DNA of 64,000 nt from Desulfomicrobium apsheronum (GTDB lineage: Bacteria > Desulfobacterota > Desulfovibrionia > Desulfovibrionales > Desulfomicrobiaceae), in NCBI RefSeq assembly GCF_900114115.1, contig NZ_FORX01000003.1, forward strand, positions 1 through 64,000. The letters are read 5' to 3'. The position numbers and the translations under genes were made by a program. The notes beneath the pieces are model-generated. The model was not told the origin of the DNA. It did not search any database and saw nothing but the letters and a program-made list of their open reading frames with translations. This document shows, piece after piece, positions 37,394 through 47,063 of this stretch; position 1 is the stretch's first letter; every line of letters starts with the position of its first letter.

Positions 37394-38162
37394 CCCGGCA
37401 TCGCCCATCGTGATCATCGGCGCCAAGGGGCAGATGGGCGCACGGTTTGCGCAACGCTTTCGCAAGGCGGGAAATCCCGTCACGGAATTCGACCATCCGC
37501 TGGACCTTGCCGCCCTGCCGGAAGCCGTGCGCAAAGCCGCGCTGGTCCTCTTGTGCGTGCCCATCACGGCAGTGAAGGAGGTCACCCAGGCCATAGCGCC
37601 GCATCTGACGCAGGATTGCATCCTGGCCGACATCTGCTCGGTCAAGGTCCAGCCCCTGCGCGAAATGCTGGCGCTGACCACGACGCCCGTGGTCGGCACC
37701 CATCCACTTTTCGGGCCCGGGACACTTGACGCGGAACTGCGTATTGCCGTAACCGTGGGACGTGACCAAGCGGCAAGCGATAATCTATCAGACTGCTTCC
37801 GCTCGCTGGGATTCTCCCCATTCAACACCACGGCCGATGAGCATGACCAAGCCATGGCCTACATCCAAGGACTCAACTTCGTGACCACCGTCGCTTATCT
37901 CTGTGCTTCCCCTCTGGAAAACGGAATCGAGCGTTTCTTCACGCCCTCGTTTGGGCGACGCATGGAGGCGGCCACGAAAATGATCACCCAGGACGCTCCC
38001 CTCTTCTCCACCATGTTCGAAGCAAATCCGCACAGCCTTGAGGCCGTGCGCATATTCCGTTCATACCTGAACGTCGCCGCCGGCGGCGATCTGGAACTCT
38101 TGAGCCAGAAGGCTCTTTGGTGGTGGCGCAAGCAGCATGACGCAGGGGGACCCGCTTCCTGA
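37383..38162 (+). CDS. tyrA: Prephenate dehydrogenase-like TyrA with C-terminal Trp run
   Basis: The 259-residue protein has an N-terminal NAD-binding fold (IVIIGAKGQMGARFAQRF) and the helical C-terminal domain of prephenate/arogenate dehydrogenases (GTHPLFGPG, AYIQGLNFVTTVAYL). It lacks a fused mutase or ACT domain. The ATG at 37383 with GGAG is preferred over one at 37359. Near the C-terminus three consecutive Trp codons occur (LWWWRKQ, 38118-38126), 12 residues before the stop, and just upstream of a terminator preceding trpE. Confidence 0.88.
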   Translation: MRLSPASPIVIIGAKGQMGARFAQRFRKAGNPVTEFDHPLDLAALPEAVRKAALVLLCVPITAVKEVTQAIAPHLTQDCILADICSVKVQPLREMLALTTTPVVGTHPLFGPGTLDAELRIAVTVGRDQAASDNLSDCFRSLGFSPFNTTADEHDQAMAYIQGLNFVTTVAYLCASPLENGIERFFTPSFGRRMEAATKMITQDAPLFSTMFEANPHSLEAVRIFRSYLNVAAGGDLELLSQKALWWWRKQHDAGGPAS

Positions 38163-38237
38163 CGGCATCGTAGTGCCGTTAGTTCAGGCATAAAAGGCAT
38201 AAAAAGCCGGATCCTCCAGAGGATCCGGCTTTTTTTT
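38118..38237 (+). promoter_or_regulatory. trp attenuator using the tyrA 3' end as leader peptide
   Basis: A terminator with arms AGCCGGATCCT and its complement (38205-38215, 38220-38230) and seven or so T lies 33 bases before trpE. An alternative pairing joins GGACCCGCTT (38148-38157, last codons of tyrA) with AAGCCGGATCC (38204-38214), nine pairs with one mismatch and one bulge. Ribosomes paused on the three Trp codons at 38118-38126 would allow it; those reaching the tyrA stop (38160-38162) would not. A small hairpin (38162-38179) lies between. The pairings are by eye. Confidence 0.6.
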
Positions 38238-38270
38238 ATCCGAAATTCAACAATCGATTATGGAGGCACC

Positions 38271-39683
38271 ATGATCACCCTACCCCAACAGGGGACCTGG
38301 CTCCCGGCGGACACACAGACGCCCATCTCCCTGTATCTGACGCTGGTGCGCGAAAAGCAGGGTTTTCTCCTTGAGAGCACCGAAGTGGACGGACGGCTGG
38401 GCCGTTACAGCCTCATCGGCTGGGATTTTCGGCTGATCCTGTCCTGCGCCTCCGGCAAGCTCGACGTCCAGAGCTACGACCCGCGTCTGCACGGCCTGAA
38501 GGAATTCAGCGGCCAGGATTACGTGTCCGGACTACGCGCCTGCCTGGCCGAACTGACCGTCACCGGCCCCGAAAATCTGGGCCCGCTTCCGGCGGTGACC
38601 AGGAGCGTTTGCGGCTACATGGCCTACAACATGGGCGGCATCTTCGAGCCGGCGCTGGCCGACAAGCTGCCGCCCGAGGAAGCGCGCTCCATCATGGTCC
38701 TGCCGGGCAAGGTCATCCTCTTCGACCATCTGCACCACCGTTGCTGCTATCTGACGCTGGATTCATCCACCAACCTGAACGGCTGCCAGCGTCCGAGCAC
38801 GCCTGCCCCGCCGGTCGTCGGAGCCATCACCACCACGCCGAACCAGGACGAATTCCTGCGCCGCGTGGGACGGGCCAAGGAACTTATCACCCAGGGCGAG
38901 GCCATCCAGATCGTGCTCTCGACCCGCTTCAGCGCCCCGTTTTCCGGCTCCGCCTTCGAGCTTTACAGACGGCTGCGCCAGATCAACCCATCCCCGTACA
39001 CCTTCTTCATGTCCTTCGGGGACCTGACCATCATGGGCTCGTCTCCGGAACTTCTCATCCGCTGCGAAGACGGTCTCCTGCAATTGCGACCCATCGCCGG
39101 GACCCGCGTGCGCGGCGCCACCGAGGCCGAGGATCAGGCCCTGGCCGAGGAGCTGCTGGGCGACGAGAAGGAGCGGGCCGAACACGTCATGCTCGTGGAT
39201 CTGGGGCGCAACGACCTCGGGCGCATCGCCGCCCCCGGCACGGTGCACGTCGACAAGTACATGCAGGTCGAGCGCTTCTCCCATGTCATGCACCTGACCT
39301 CCTACCTTTCGGCGCAACTGGCCGAGGGCCTGGACGCCATCGACGTCCTCAAAGCCGGGTTCCCGGCCGGAACGGTCTCCGGAGCGCCCAAGATCCGGGC
39401 CATGCAGATCATCGCGGACGAAGAAAAGCTCGATCGCGGCCCCTATGCCGGCGGCATCGGCTGGATCGGCCTGGACCAGGGGCAGGTCAACCTGGATACC
39501 GGCATCACCATCCGCTCCCTGTGGGTGGAAAACGGCCAGATCAACTGGCAGGCGGGCGCGGGGCTGGTCTTCGATTCGGACCCCGAAAAGGAATGGCAGG
39601 AGTGCCACAACAAAGCCAGAGCGATTTTGAAAGCCATTACCAGCACCGGAGGCGGAGATGATTTTACTGATAGACAACTTTGA
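38271..39683 (+). CDS. trpE: Anthranilate synthase component I
   Basis: The 470-residue protein has the chorismate-binding blocks PSPYTFFMSFGDLTIMGSSP, IAGTRVRGATEAED, LVDLGRNDLGRIAAPGTV, FPAGTVSGAPKIRAM and GGIGWIGLD. The N-terminal part carries LLESTEVDGRLGRYSLIG, the region that binds feedback tryptophan. It makes anthranilate with TrpG. It overlaps trpG by 26 bases and is preceded by the attenuator. Confidence 0.96.
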   Translation: MITLPQQGTWLPADTQTPISLYLTLVREKQGFLLESTEVDGRLGRYSLIGWDFRLILSCASGKLDVQSYDPRLHGLKEFSGQDYVSGLRACLAELTVTGPENLGPLPAVTRSVCGYMAYNMGGIFEPALADKLPPEEARSIMVLPGKVILFDHLHHRCCYLTLDSSTNLNGCQRPSTPAPPVVGAITTTPNQDEFLRRVGRAKELITQGEAIQIVLSTRFSAPFSGSAFELYRRLRQINPSPYTFFMSFGDLTIMGSSPELLIRCEDGLLQLRPIAGTRVRGATEAEDQALAEELLGDEKERAEHVMLVDLGRNDLGRIAAPGTVHVDKYMQVERFSHVMHLTSYLSAQLAEGLDAIDVLKAGFPAGTVSGAPKIRAMQIIADEEKLDRGPYAGGIGWIGLDQGQVNLDTGITIRSLWVENGQINWQAGAGLVFDSDPEKEWQECHNKARAILKAITSTGGGDDFTDRQL

Positions 39684-40239
39684 CTCGTTTACTTTCAACC
39701 TGGTTCAGGTTTTCCAGTCTTTGGGCGCAAGCCCCTTGGTGCTTCGTAACAACGAGCCGGAAATCCTGACCCTGGCCACGGACCCGCGCCTTCAAGGCGC
39801 GATCATCTCCCCCGGCCCGAGCCATCCGCGCAACACGGGGCTGTGCCTTAAGTTTCTCGATCTGGTGCCACGCAACGTCCCGATCCTTGGCGTATGTCTC
39901 GGACATCAGACCCTGTCGCATCACAGCGGCGTGACCGTGGGTTCGGCCCAGCGGATCATGCACGGCAAGACTTCAAACATCCGGCACGACGGGACCGGGC
40001 TTTTCGAAGGGGTGCAAAACCCGATGCAGATCGGCCGCTACCATTCCCTGGCCGTACATGGGGAGGGGGCCCTGCCCTTCACCGTCACCGCCCGCACCGA
40101 AGACAATGAGATCATGGCCCTGGCCTTCAAGGACCGCCCCTGGGTCGGCGTGCAGTTCCACCCCGAATCCGTGCTCACGCCGGAAGGGCCGAAGCTGCTG
40201 AGCAACTTCCTGAAAATGTGCAACATCCAAGCGGAGTAA
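39658..40239 (+). CDS. trpG: Anthranilate synthase glutaminase component
   Basis: The 193-residue class I glutamine amidotransferase has the oxyanion block SPGPSHPRN, the nucleophile Cys in ILGVCLGHQTL and His-x-Glu in GVQFHPESVLT. It supplies ammonia to TrpE and is not fused to TrpD. Confidence 0.96.
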   Translation: MILLIDNFDSFTFNLVQVFQSLGASPLVLRNNEPEILTLATDPRLQGAIISPGPSHPRNTGLCLKFLDLVPRNVPILGVCLGHQTLSHHSGVTVGSAQRIMHGKTSNIRHDGTGLFEGVQNPMQIGRYHSLAVHGEGALPFTVTARTEDNEIMALAFKDRPWVGVQFHPESVLTPEGPKLLSNFLKMCNIQAE

Positions 40240-40242
40240 GCC

Positions 40243-41244
40243 ATGAACACCATCAGCCATATTCTTGAATATCTGACCACGGGCGGCGATCTTTCCGGCA
40301 TTCAGGCCAAGGAGGCTTTCGACCTCCTGCTGACCGGCGCGGTTTCCCCGGTGCAGGCCGGGGCCTTTCTGATGGGTCTGCGGGCCAAGGGCGAAACCGC
40401 CGCCGAACTCTCGGCCGCCGTGGATGCAGCCCTGGGACAGGCCCGGCTCATCCCCGGACTCTCGGGCAAACGTATCGACACCTGCGGCACGGGCGGAGAC
40501 GGACAACAGAGCTTCAACTGCTCCACGGCAGTGTCCTTTTTCCTGGCCGACATGGGCTATCAGGTCGTCAAGCACGGCAACCGCGCCGTGTCGAGCAAAT
40601 GCGGCAGTGCCGACGTGGTCGAGGATCTGGGATATCCTCTGGTCACGGACCCCGAGGCGGTCAGGGACGAACTCGCACGGCGCAATTTCGTCTTCCTCTT
40701 CGCCCCGCATTTCCATCCAGCCTTCAGACATGTCGGTCCGGTGCGGCAGCAGCTGGGCGTGCGCACCATCTTCAACCTCATGGGCCCGCTTCTGAACCCT
40801 GCCCTGCCCACCCACCAGATCCTCGGCGTGCCGGATTTTCGTTTCGCACCCATGATCGCCCAGGTGCTGGCATCCAGAAAAGGCCTTGAACGCGCAGCCA
40901 TCGTCCATGGCGCGGGCGGATTCGACGAACTGACGCCCTGCGGACCCGGCCAGGTCATCTTCGTCGAGCACGGCAAGATCCGCGAGGCGATCATCGACCC
41001 TGCGGATTTCGGCCTCTCCACCTGCGTCCCGAGGGCCCTGGCCTGCGACAGCAAGGAGGATGCGCTGAAGCTCCAGCGCCAGGTCCTGGCCGGACAGGGC
41101 CCAAAATCCCTCAAGGGCATGGTCACCCTGAACCTGGGCGTGGCCCTTTTCCTGCTGGAAGACGATCTCCCCCTGGAACTGGCCATGGAAATGGCCCAGA
41201 CCAAAGTGGAGCAGGGGCTCCAAAGCGGAGCGCTCCATGCTTGA
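40243..41244 (+). CDS. trpD: Anthranilate phosphoribosyltransferase
   Basis: The 333-residue enzyme has the signature CGTGGDGQQSFNCSTAVSF, KHGNRAVSSKCGSADVVEDLG and FNLMGPLLNPA. It transfers phosphoribosyl from PRPP to anthranilate. It follows trpG by three bases and overlaps trpC by eight. Confidence 0.96.
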   Translation: MNTISHILEYLTTGGDLSGIQAKEAFDLLLTGAVSPVQAGAFLMGLRAKGETAAELSAAVDAALGQARLIPGLSGKRIDTCGTGGDGQQSFNCSTAVSFFLADMGYQVVKHGNRAVSSKCGSADVVEDLGYPLVTDPEAVRDELARRNFVFLFAPHFHPAFRHVGPVRQQLGVRTIFNLMGPLLNPALPTHQILGVPDFRFAPMIAQVLASRKGLERAAIVHGAGGFDELTPCGPGQVIFVEHGKIREAIIDPADFGLSTCVPRALACDSKEDALKLQRQVLAGQGPKSLKGMVTLNLGVALFLLEDDLPLELAMEMAQTKVEQGLQSGALHA

Positions 41245-42010
41245 GAAATTCCGCCGCGCCAAGCAAGCTGAAGTCGATGAGCTGATCCGTCTGCGCGACG
41301 CGGGACACAGACACCTGCCCTTTGACGGCCCCCGCCCAAAATTCGGCGCGGCCCTGACCCGTCCCGGGACATCAGGGATCATCGCCGAGTACAAGCGCGC
41401 CTCCCCGTCCAGGGGCGATATCAATCTTAGTGTCCCGCCCCTGCAAGCCTGCCGGGGATACGCAGAGGCTGGCGCCTGCGCCCTCTCGATCCTGACGGAA
41501 TCGACCTATTTCAAGGGAAGCCTCGGCTTCCTGTCCGAGGTCGCGCCTCTGGGGCTGCCCCTGCTGCGCAAGGATTTCATCATCCATCCCCTGCAGGTGG
41601 AAGCGACGATGGCCACTCCGGCCTCGGCCATCCTGCTCATCGTGCGCATGTTCGATGATCTCGACGAACTGGCCCAGTTGCACGCCCTGTGCCTGACAAA
41701 CGGCCTGGAACCGGTGGTCGAGGTCTTCGATGAGCGGGATCTGGACCGCGCCAAGGAAATCGGGAGCACCATCATCCAGGTCAACAACCGCGACCTGGAC
41801 ACGCTGACCACGGACCTCGGCCGCTGCCTGGACATGGTCCGGCGCAAAGAGGATGGAGAGATCTGGATCGGCGCCAGCGGCATAAGCACCCCTGAGCAGG
41901 TGAGCACGCTCAAGGCCGCCGGCCTGGACGCGCTGCTCATCGGCACGGCGCTCATGCAGTACGAAAATCCCGGGCAGGGTCTGGTCCGGCTGAGCGGAGG
42001 CCAATCATGA
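41237..42010 (+). CDS. trpC: Indole-3-glycerol phosphate synthase
   Basis: The 257-residue barrel enzyme has [51 protein letters not shown] and [11 protein letters not shown], covering the catalytic Lys and Glu residues. It is monofunctional because trpF follows as a separate gene, overlapping by four bases. Confidence 0.95.
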   Translation: MLEKFRRAKQAEVDELIRLRDAGHRHLPFDGPRPKFGAALTRPGTSGIIAEYKRASPSRGDINLSVPPLQACRGYAEAGACALSILTESTYFKGSLGFLSEVAPLGLPLLRKDFIIHPLQVEATMATPASAILLIVRMFDDLDELAQLHALCLTNGLEPVVEVFDERDLDRAKEIGSTIIQVNNRDLDTLTTDLGRCLDMVRRKEDGEIWIGASGISTPEQVSTLKAAGLDALLIGTALMQYENPGQGLVRLSGGQS

Positions 42011-42621
42011 TCATCAAGGTCTGCGGCATGACCAGGGCGGAGGATGTCGAATTTTGCGACGCGCTCGGCATCGACCTGCTGGGCTTCATCTTTTATCCCG
42101 AAAGTCCCAGAAACGTCGCGCAGGACTGGGTCGCCGCCCAAAAGCCCGGCCGCGCCCTCAAGACCGGAGTCTTCGTGCGTCAGGGCGTGGAGGAAATCCG
42201 CGCCATCGCCACTGGGGCGGGCCTCGATCTGCTCCAGCTTCACGGCGGGCACACCGTGGAACAGTGTCTCGCCCTGGGACCGGAGCGAGTCATCAAGACC
42301 ATGTGGCCCGAGCGTTATCCAACGGTGGAGCGTCTGGCCTCGGACATGCTGCTCTTCGCTCCGGCCTGCCGAGCCATTCTGCTGGACAGCGGCAAAAGCG
42401 GAGGAGGCCATGGCAGGAGCCTCCTCCCCAAAGACCTGCAACGCCTGCAATGCCCCCATCCCTGGTATCTGGCCGGGGGGCTTGGGCCTCACAACCTGAC
42501 GGTCATGAAAACCACCGGCGCGGCTGGATTCGACCTCAACTCCGGAGTGGAAAGCGCCCCCGGAATCAAGGATCACGAAAAGATACGTCACGCCTTACAA
42601 CTACTGCGAGGAAAACCATGA
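42007..42621 (+). CDS. trpF: Phosphoribosylanthranilate isomerase
   Basis: The 204-residue barrel enzyme starts [14 protein letters not shown] with the catalytic Cys, and has [33 protein letters not shown] and [10 protein letters not shown]. Overlaps of four bases exist with both trpC and trpB. Confidence 0.95.
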   Translation: MIIKVCGMTRAEDVEFCDALGIDLLGFIFYPESPRNVAQDWVAAQKPGRALKTGVFVRQGVEEIRAIATGAGLDLLQLHGGHTVEQCLALGPERVIKTMWPERYPTVERLASDMLLFAPACRAILLDSGKSGGGHGRSLLPKDLQRLQCPHPWYLAGGLGPHNLTVMKTTGAAGFDLNSGVESAPGIKDHEKIRHALQLLRGKP

Positions 42622-43856
42622 GCAGAATATCAGACATGCTCCCGCGCCATTTCGGCCCTTATGGAGGGCGATACGTGCCGGAAATGCTTGTTCCGGCCCT
42701 TGAAGAACTGGAGCAGGGCTACCTGAAATACAAGGACGACCCCGAATTCACGGCTGAACTGACCGATCTGTATCAAAACTACTGCGGCCGTCCCACGCCT
42801 CTCTACTTTGCGAAAAATCTGACCCGCGAGCTCGGCGGCTGCAAAATCTACCTGAAGCTTGAAGGCCTGGCGCACACTGGCGCGCACAAGATCAACAACG
42901 CCCTGGGCCAGGCCCTTCTGGCCAAGCGCCTGGGCAAGACCAAGGTCATCGCCGAGACGGGCGCGGGCCAGCATGGTCTGGCGTCGGCCACGGTTGCCGC
43001 GCGTTTCGGCCTTGAGTGCAAGGTCTTCATGGGCGAGGTGGACGTGCGCCGTCAGTACCCCAACGTCTACGCCATGAAACTTCTGGGGTCCGAGGTCATC
43101 CCGGTCACCGACGGCACGCGGACCCTGAAGGATGCCGTCAACGCTACTCTCAAATACTGGATTCAGAATTTAAAGGACACGCACTACATCCTGGGCTCGG
43201 CCCTGGGCCCTTTCCCCTACCCGGTCATGGTGCGCGACTTCCAGTCCGTCATCGGCCGCGAGGTGCGCGCCCAGATCATGGAACGTGAGGCCCGGCTGCC
43301 CGATCACCTCGTGGCCTGCGTGGGCGGCGGCTCCAATTCCATCGGTCTTTTTCACCCGTTCCTCGGGGATGAGGGCATCCGCTTTCACGGCGCCGAGGCC
43401 GGAGGGCGCGGACCCGAAATCGGCGATAACGCGGCCCGCTTCGGCGGCAGCCCAAAAGTCGGCATCGTGCAAGGCTACAAAAGCTATTTCCTGCAGGACG
43501 AGAGCGGACAGTTGCAGGACACCCATTCGGTCTCGGCGGGCCTCGATTATGCGGGAGTCGGACCGGAACTGGCCTGGCTGTATGACCAGAACATCGTGGA
43601 GTTCTCGCCCATCACCGACGTGAAAGCCCTGGACGCCTTCAAGCGCCTGACGCGCCTTGAAGGCATCATCCCGGCCCTTGAGTCCTCCCACGCCGTGGCC
43701 CGGGCCATCGAACTTGCGCCGACCCTGCCCGCAGACGAGATCATGGTCGTCAACATCTCCGGCCGGGGCGACAAGGATATCTTCATCACGGCCATGGAAC
43801 TGGACCGCGAAAATTGGATTGCCTTTCTGGAAAACGAGGTACGTCATGGAAAATAG
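42618..43856 (+). CDS. trpB: Tryptophan synthase beta chain
   Basis: The 412-residue PLP enzyme has the Schiff-base Lys in [37 protein letters not shown] and the phosphate loop [10 protein letters not shown]. The segment [17 protein letters not shown] departs from the usual GGHG-ETGKHA of classical TrpB, so it is a diverged member, but the length and order match TrpB1. Indole from TrpA is joined to serine here. Confidence 0.95.
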   Translation: MSRISDMLPRHFGPYGGRYVPEMLVPALEELEQGYLKYKDDPEFTAELTDLYQNYCGRPTPLYFAKNLTRELGGCKIYLKLEGLAHTGAHKINNALGQALLAKRLGKTKVIAETGAGQHGLASATVAARFGLECKVFMGEVDVRRQYPNVYAMKLLGSEVIPVTDGTRTLKDAVNATLKYWIQNLKDTHYILGSALGPFPYPVMVRDFQSVIGREVRAQIMEREARLPDHLVACVGGGSNSIGLFHPFLGDEGIRFHGAEAGGRGPEIGDNAARFGGSPKVGIVQGYKSYFLQDESGQLQDTHSVSAGLDYAGVGPELAWLYDQNIVEFSPITDVKALDAFKRLTRLEGIIPALESSHAVARAIELAPTLPADEIMVVNISGRGDKDIFITAMELDRENWIAFLENEVRHGK

Positions 43857-44613
43857 AATCGACCTGGCCCTGAAAGAGGCGAAGCGCATCCAGCTCATGA
43901 CCCACGTGGTGGCCGGATACCCGAGTCTCGATGTCAACGCCGACCTGATCCGCCTCATGGCCCGCAGAGGGGTGCGGCTGGTCGAAATCCAGATCCCCTT
44001 CACCGACCCCCTGGCCGATGGGCCCACCATCATGCGCGCCAACCAGGCCGCCCTTGACGCCGGGATCACCCCCGCGCACTGCTTCGAACTGTGCGCGGCC
44101 CTGTCCAGGGAACTCGACGTGGCCTTCATGCTCATGACCTATGCCAACATCCCCTACGCGCTGGGCATGGAAGCCTTTCTCGACAAGGCTGCGGCCAGCG
44201 GCGCCAGCGGGACCATCCTGCCCGACCTGCCCTGGGATGAAGCGGACGGGGATTATGCGCAAGCCGCGCGACAAAGAGGCCTGCATCCAATCATGGTCAT
44301 CTCCCCCGACACCCCGGCCCCGCGCCTGACGGGCATTCTCGAACGCGCCTCAGGTCTTCTCTACACGACGCTCAAGGTCGGCATCACAGGCGCGGGGACA
44401 AGCATGGACCAGGCCGGAGTCGACTACGTCAAGGCCCTGAAAGCCAAGGCCGGTCTGCCCATCGCCGCCGGATTCGGCATCTCGCGGCCCGAGCACGTAC
44501 GCATGCTGGACGGCCTGGCCGACGTGGCCGTGATCGGCAGCCACATCATCAATCTGATGGACGCCGACGGTCTTGGTGCCGTGGATGATTTTTTGGCGGC
44601 GTGCCAGGAATAA
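43846..44613 (+). CDS. trpA: Tryptophan synthase alpha chain
   Basis: The 255-residue barrel enzyme has the catalytic Glu in [19 protein letters not shown] with the second acidic residue in the same block, [12 protein letters not shown] and [19 protein letters not shown] in place of the usual IPFSDP is a small variation shared with the diverged TrpB. It overlaps trpB by 11 bases and ends the operon; no strong terminator directly follows. Confidence 0.94.
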   Translation: MENRIDLALKEAKRIQLMTHVVAGYPSLDVNADLIRLMARRGVRLVEIQIPFTDPLADGPTIMRANQAALDAGITPAHCFELCAALSRELDVAFMLMTYANIPYALGMEAFLDKAAASGASGTILPDLPWDEADGDYAQAARQRGLHPIMVISPDTPAPRLTGILERASGLLYTTLKVGITGAGTSMDQAGVDYVKALKAKAGLPIAAGFGISRPEHVRMLDGLADVAVIGSHIINLMDADGLGAVDDFLAACQE

Positions 44614-44649
44614 AAAACCGGGAATGCACATATCACAGATAATCACACC

Positions 44650-44960
44650 GTAGGGGCGGAACGAAGAGGGCAGGCACGCAGGCCTGCCCCTACAACGATC
44701 AAACGTCACGATTTACCCATTCCCGACAATCCACACACCGTAGGGGCGGCCCTGCGTGGCCGCCCTTCTTCGGCCTGCATGGACACCCTGCACCCCACGT
44801 CCTGAAACCCAGCAGGGGCGGAACGAAGAGGGCAGGCACGCAGGCCTGCCCCTACAACGTATCGCATTGGCAAACACGCCGCACCCATGCCGCGCCACCC
44901 TCGTAGGGGCGAAAAATTTTTCGCCCACACAACGTATCGCATTGCCAAACACCTCGCGCA
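44650..44960. repeat. Cluster of palindromic GTAGGGGC repeats
   Basis: At least four related palindromic units fill the trpA-glnA gap. Units at 44650-44697 and about 44812-44859 share an identical stretch of about 45 bases, with GTAGGGGC or its variant facing GCCCCTAC. The unit at 44740-44764 has GGGCGGCC...GGCCGCCC. The unit at 44904-44926 contains a perfect 20-bp palindrome (44907-44926). The last two share a flanking ACAACGTATCGCATTG. They look like REP-type dispersed elements. Confidence 0.8.
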
Positions 44961-45069
44961 CCCACACAACGATTTTTCCAATTTTGCAAATCCCCGCCAA
45001 AAACAAGACAAGCGCCCCTCTCTTTGCTAGGTTCCGCGCAGTCAAACACCATGTCGCGGAGGAACACCC

Positions 45070-46416
45070 ATGCCTGAATTTCCCATCTTCAACTGCAAGA
45101 ATTCCGACGATGTCGTCAAAGCCGTGCGCGAACACAGGATCGAGTTGGTTCAGTTCTGGTTCGTCGATGTGCTTGGAACCTTGAAAAGTTTTCAGGTTCT
45201 GCCCGGCGAACTTGAGGCGGCCTTCGAAGAGGGCATGGGCTTTGACGGTTCCTCTCTGGAGGGGTTTTGCAGAATTGAAGAAAGCGACATGATCGCCATC
45301 CCGGACCCGGCCACCTTTCAGCTGGTTACCTGGCGACAGACCGCAGCGCCCATCGCGCGCATGTTCTGCGACATCCTGGAGCCAAACGGCACCCCCTTTG
45401 CCGGGGACAGCCGCCATTGCCTGAAACGGAACCTGCAGGCTGCGGCGAGCAAGGGCTATTCCTTTTATGTCGGTCCGGAACTGGAATTCTTTCTGTTCGA
45501 AAGCTCGGCGTCTCCCAAACCCCTCGACGCGGGTGGCTATTTCGACGCTCCACCCCTGGACCTGGCTGGAGACATCCGCCGCGAGATCATCTCCTGTCTG
45601 CGTTCCATGGGCATTCCGGTGGAATACGGACATCACGAGGTCGCGCCCAGCCAGCACGAACTGGCCCTGCGCTACACCGACGCACTCAAGATGGCGGACA
45701 CGGCCATCACCTACCGCGTGGTGGTCAAGGAGATCGCACGCCAGAACGGTTGCTACGCCTCCTTCATGCCCAAGCCTCTGTACGGTGAAAACGGCAGCGG
45801 CATGCACGTGCATCAGTCCCTGTTCAAGAACGGACGCAATCTTTTCTACGATACCGACGGAGATCATCACCTGAGCCGTGAGGCCAAGGCCTATATCGCG
45901 GGACTGCTCACGCACTGCAGGGAATTCACGGCCATCACCAACCAGTGGGTCAATTCCTACAAACGCCTCGTGCCCGGCTTCGAGGCCCCGACCAACATCG
46001 CTTGGGCGCGGCGCAACCGCTCCACCCTGGTCCGCGTGCCCATGTACAAGCCAGGCAAGGAGGCCGCCACCCGCGTGGAACTGCGCTCTCCAGACCCGGC
46101 CTGCAACCCGTACCTGACCTTTGCCTGCATGCTCGCAGCGGGCCTCAAGGGCATCGAGGAAAACTACGAGCTGCCAGCACCCGTGGAAGAAGACATCTAC
46201 GTCATGACGGCGGGCCAGCGCAGGGACCGCGGCATCGGCAGCCTCCCCGGCAGCCTGGAAACGGCCCTGGAGGCCCTGGAAGGCAGCACCCTGATCCGCG
46301 AAGCCCTAGGCGAGCACATCTTCACCAAATTCGTGGAAAACAAACACATCGAATGGGACCAGTACCGCTCGCAAGTGACGAATTACGAGTTGGAAAGATA
46401 CTTACCTCGGTTGTAA
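45070..46416 (+). CDS. glnA: Type I glutamine synthetase
   Basis: The 448-residue enzyme has the family blocks FWFVDVLGTLKSF, GMGFDGSSLEGF, YVGPELEFFLF, GHHEVAPSQHELALRY, KPLYGENGSGMHVHQSL and NSYKRLVPGFEAPTNIAWA, with metal and ATP-binding residues present. The length fits the GSI-alpha subgroup and the typical adenylylation-site block is not seen. It condenses ammonia and glutamate. It is monocistronic or nearly so. Confidence 0.94.
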   Translation: MPEFPIFNCKNSDDVVKAVREHRIELVQFWFVDVLGTLKSFQVLPGELEAAFEEGMGFDGSSLEGFCRIEESDMIAIPDPATFQLVTWRQTAAPIARMFCDILEPNGTPFAGDSRHCLKRNLQAAASKGYSFYVGPELEFFLFESSASPKPLDAGGYFDAPPLDLAGDIRREIISCLRSMGIPVEYGHHEVAPSQHELALRYTDALKMADTAITYRVVVKEIARQNGCYASFMPKPLYGENGSGMHVHQSLFKNGRNLFYDTDGDHHLSREAKAYIAGLLTHCREFTAITNQWVNSYKRLVPGFEAPTNIAWARRNRSTLVRVPMYKPGKEAATRVELRSPDPACNPYLTFACMLAAGLKGIEENYELPAPVEEDIYVMTAGQRRDRGIGSLPGSLETALEALEGSTLIREALGEHIFTKFVENKHIEWDQYRSQVTNYELERYLPRL

Positions 46417-46420
46417 AAAA

Positions 46421-46458
46421 ATAGGTCCTATAGGTCATATACGACCCATAGGACCTAT
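46421..46458. repeat. Near-perfect ATAGGTCCTATAGGT inverted repeat after glnA
   Basis: The arms 46421-46435 and 46444-46458 pair over 15 bases with one wobble. There is no T run after it, so it is not a classical terminator on the plus strand. The motif recurs within the next gene at 46845-46860. Confidence 0.6.
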
Positions 46459-46475
46459 AGTAAGAACGCTGCGCC

Positions 46476-47045
46476 ATGACGCAGCACTTTATTTCCAAAC
46501 ACGGCGCCTACGAAGAACTTCTTTCCTACCGCAAGAGCGTCATTGTCTATGATGGCACGGTGTGTTTCTGCGAACGCTTCATGCACAAGCGGGACCGCAC
46601 CGTGGACCAGATGGTCCAGGCGGCACGGTCGGGCAAGCAGAACATCATCGAAGGCTGCATGGCCTCGGCGACATCGAAGAAAAGCGAAATCAAGCTGATC
46701 AATGTTGCCCGGGCCAGCCTGGAAGAGCTGCTCGAAGACTACCGCGACCACCTGCGCGTACGCGGCCACGCATTGTGGCACAAAACCAGCGCACAGGCCC
46801 TCTTCGTCCGCAAACTCGGCAGCCAAAAAAATACGTCCTATGAGACCTATAGGTCCTATATTCAAACCCGCCCGCCCGAAACCGTCGCCAATATCCTCAT
46901 CTGCCTCATCCACCAGACCAACTACCTGCTCGACCGACAGCTCCGCCAGCTTGAAAAAGCCTTCGTCGAAGAAGGCGGCTTGTCCGAACGCATGACCCGC
47001 GCCCGTCTCAAAAACCGCACCGGCCAATCCGAAAACGGCTTTTAA
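46476..47045 (+). CDS. Four-helix-bundle suffix-domain protein
   Basis: The 189-residue protein has the recognisable segment KRDRTVDQMVQAARSGKQNI then IEGCMASATSKKSEIKL, typical of the four-helix-bundle family related to rRNA intervening-sequence proteins. A low-complexity insert (SYETYRSYIQ, about residues 121-130) falls between two helical blocks and is encoded by the same TATAGGTCC motif seen upstream. The molecular role is unknown. Confidence 0.75.
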   Translation: MTQHFISKHGAYEELLSYRKSVIVYDGTVCFCERFMHKRDRTVDQMVQAARSGKQNIIEGCMASATSKKSEIKLINVARASLEELLEDYRDHLRVRGHALWHKTSAQALFVRKLGSQKNTSYETYRSYIQTRPPETVANILICLIHQTNYLLDRQLRQLEKAFVEEGGLSERMTRARLKNRTGQSENGF

Positions 47046-47063
47046 CCCATCCTGCGGACTAAA

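Noticed and set aside
36077-37855. A 592-codon antisense open frame over aroA and tyrA
   Set aside because: It mirrors the codon pattern of the GC-rich sense genes, has no recognisable domain and no ribosome site. Similar long antisense frames over betA (47995-49725) and the membrane kinase (57117-58958) were dropped for the same reason.
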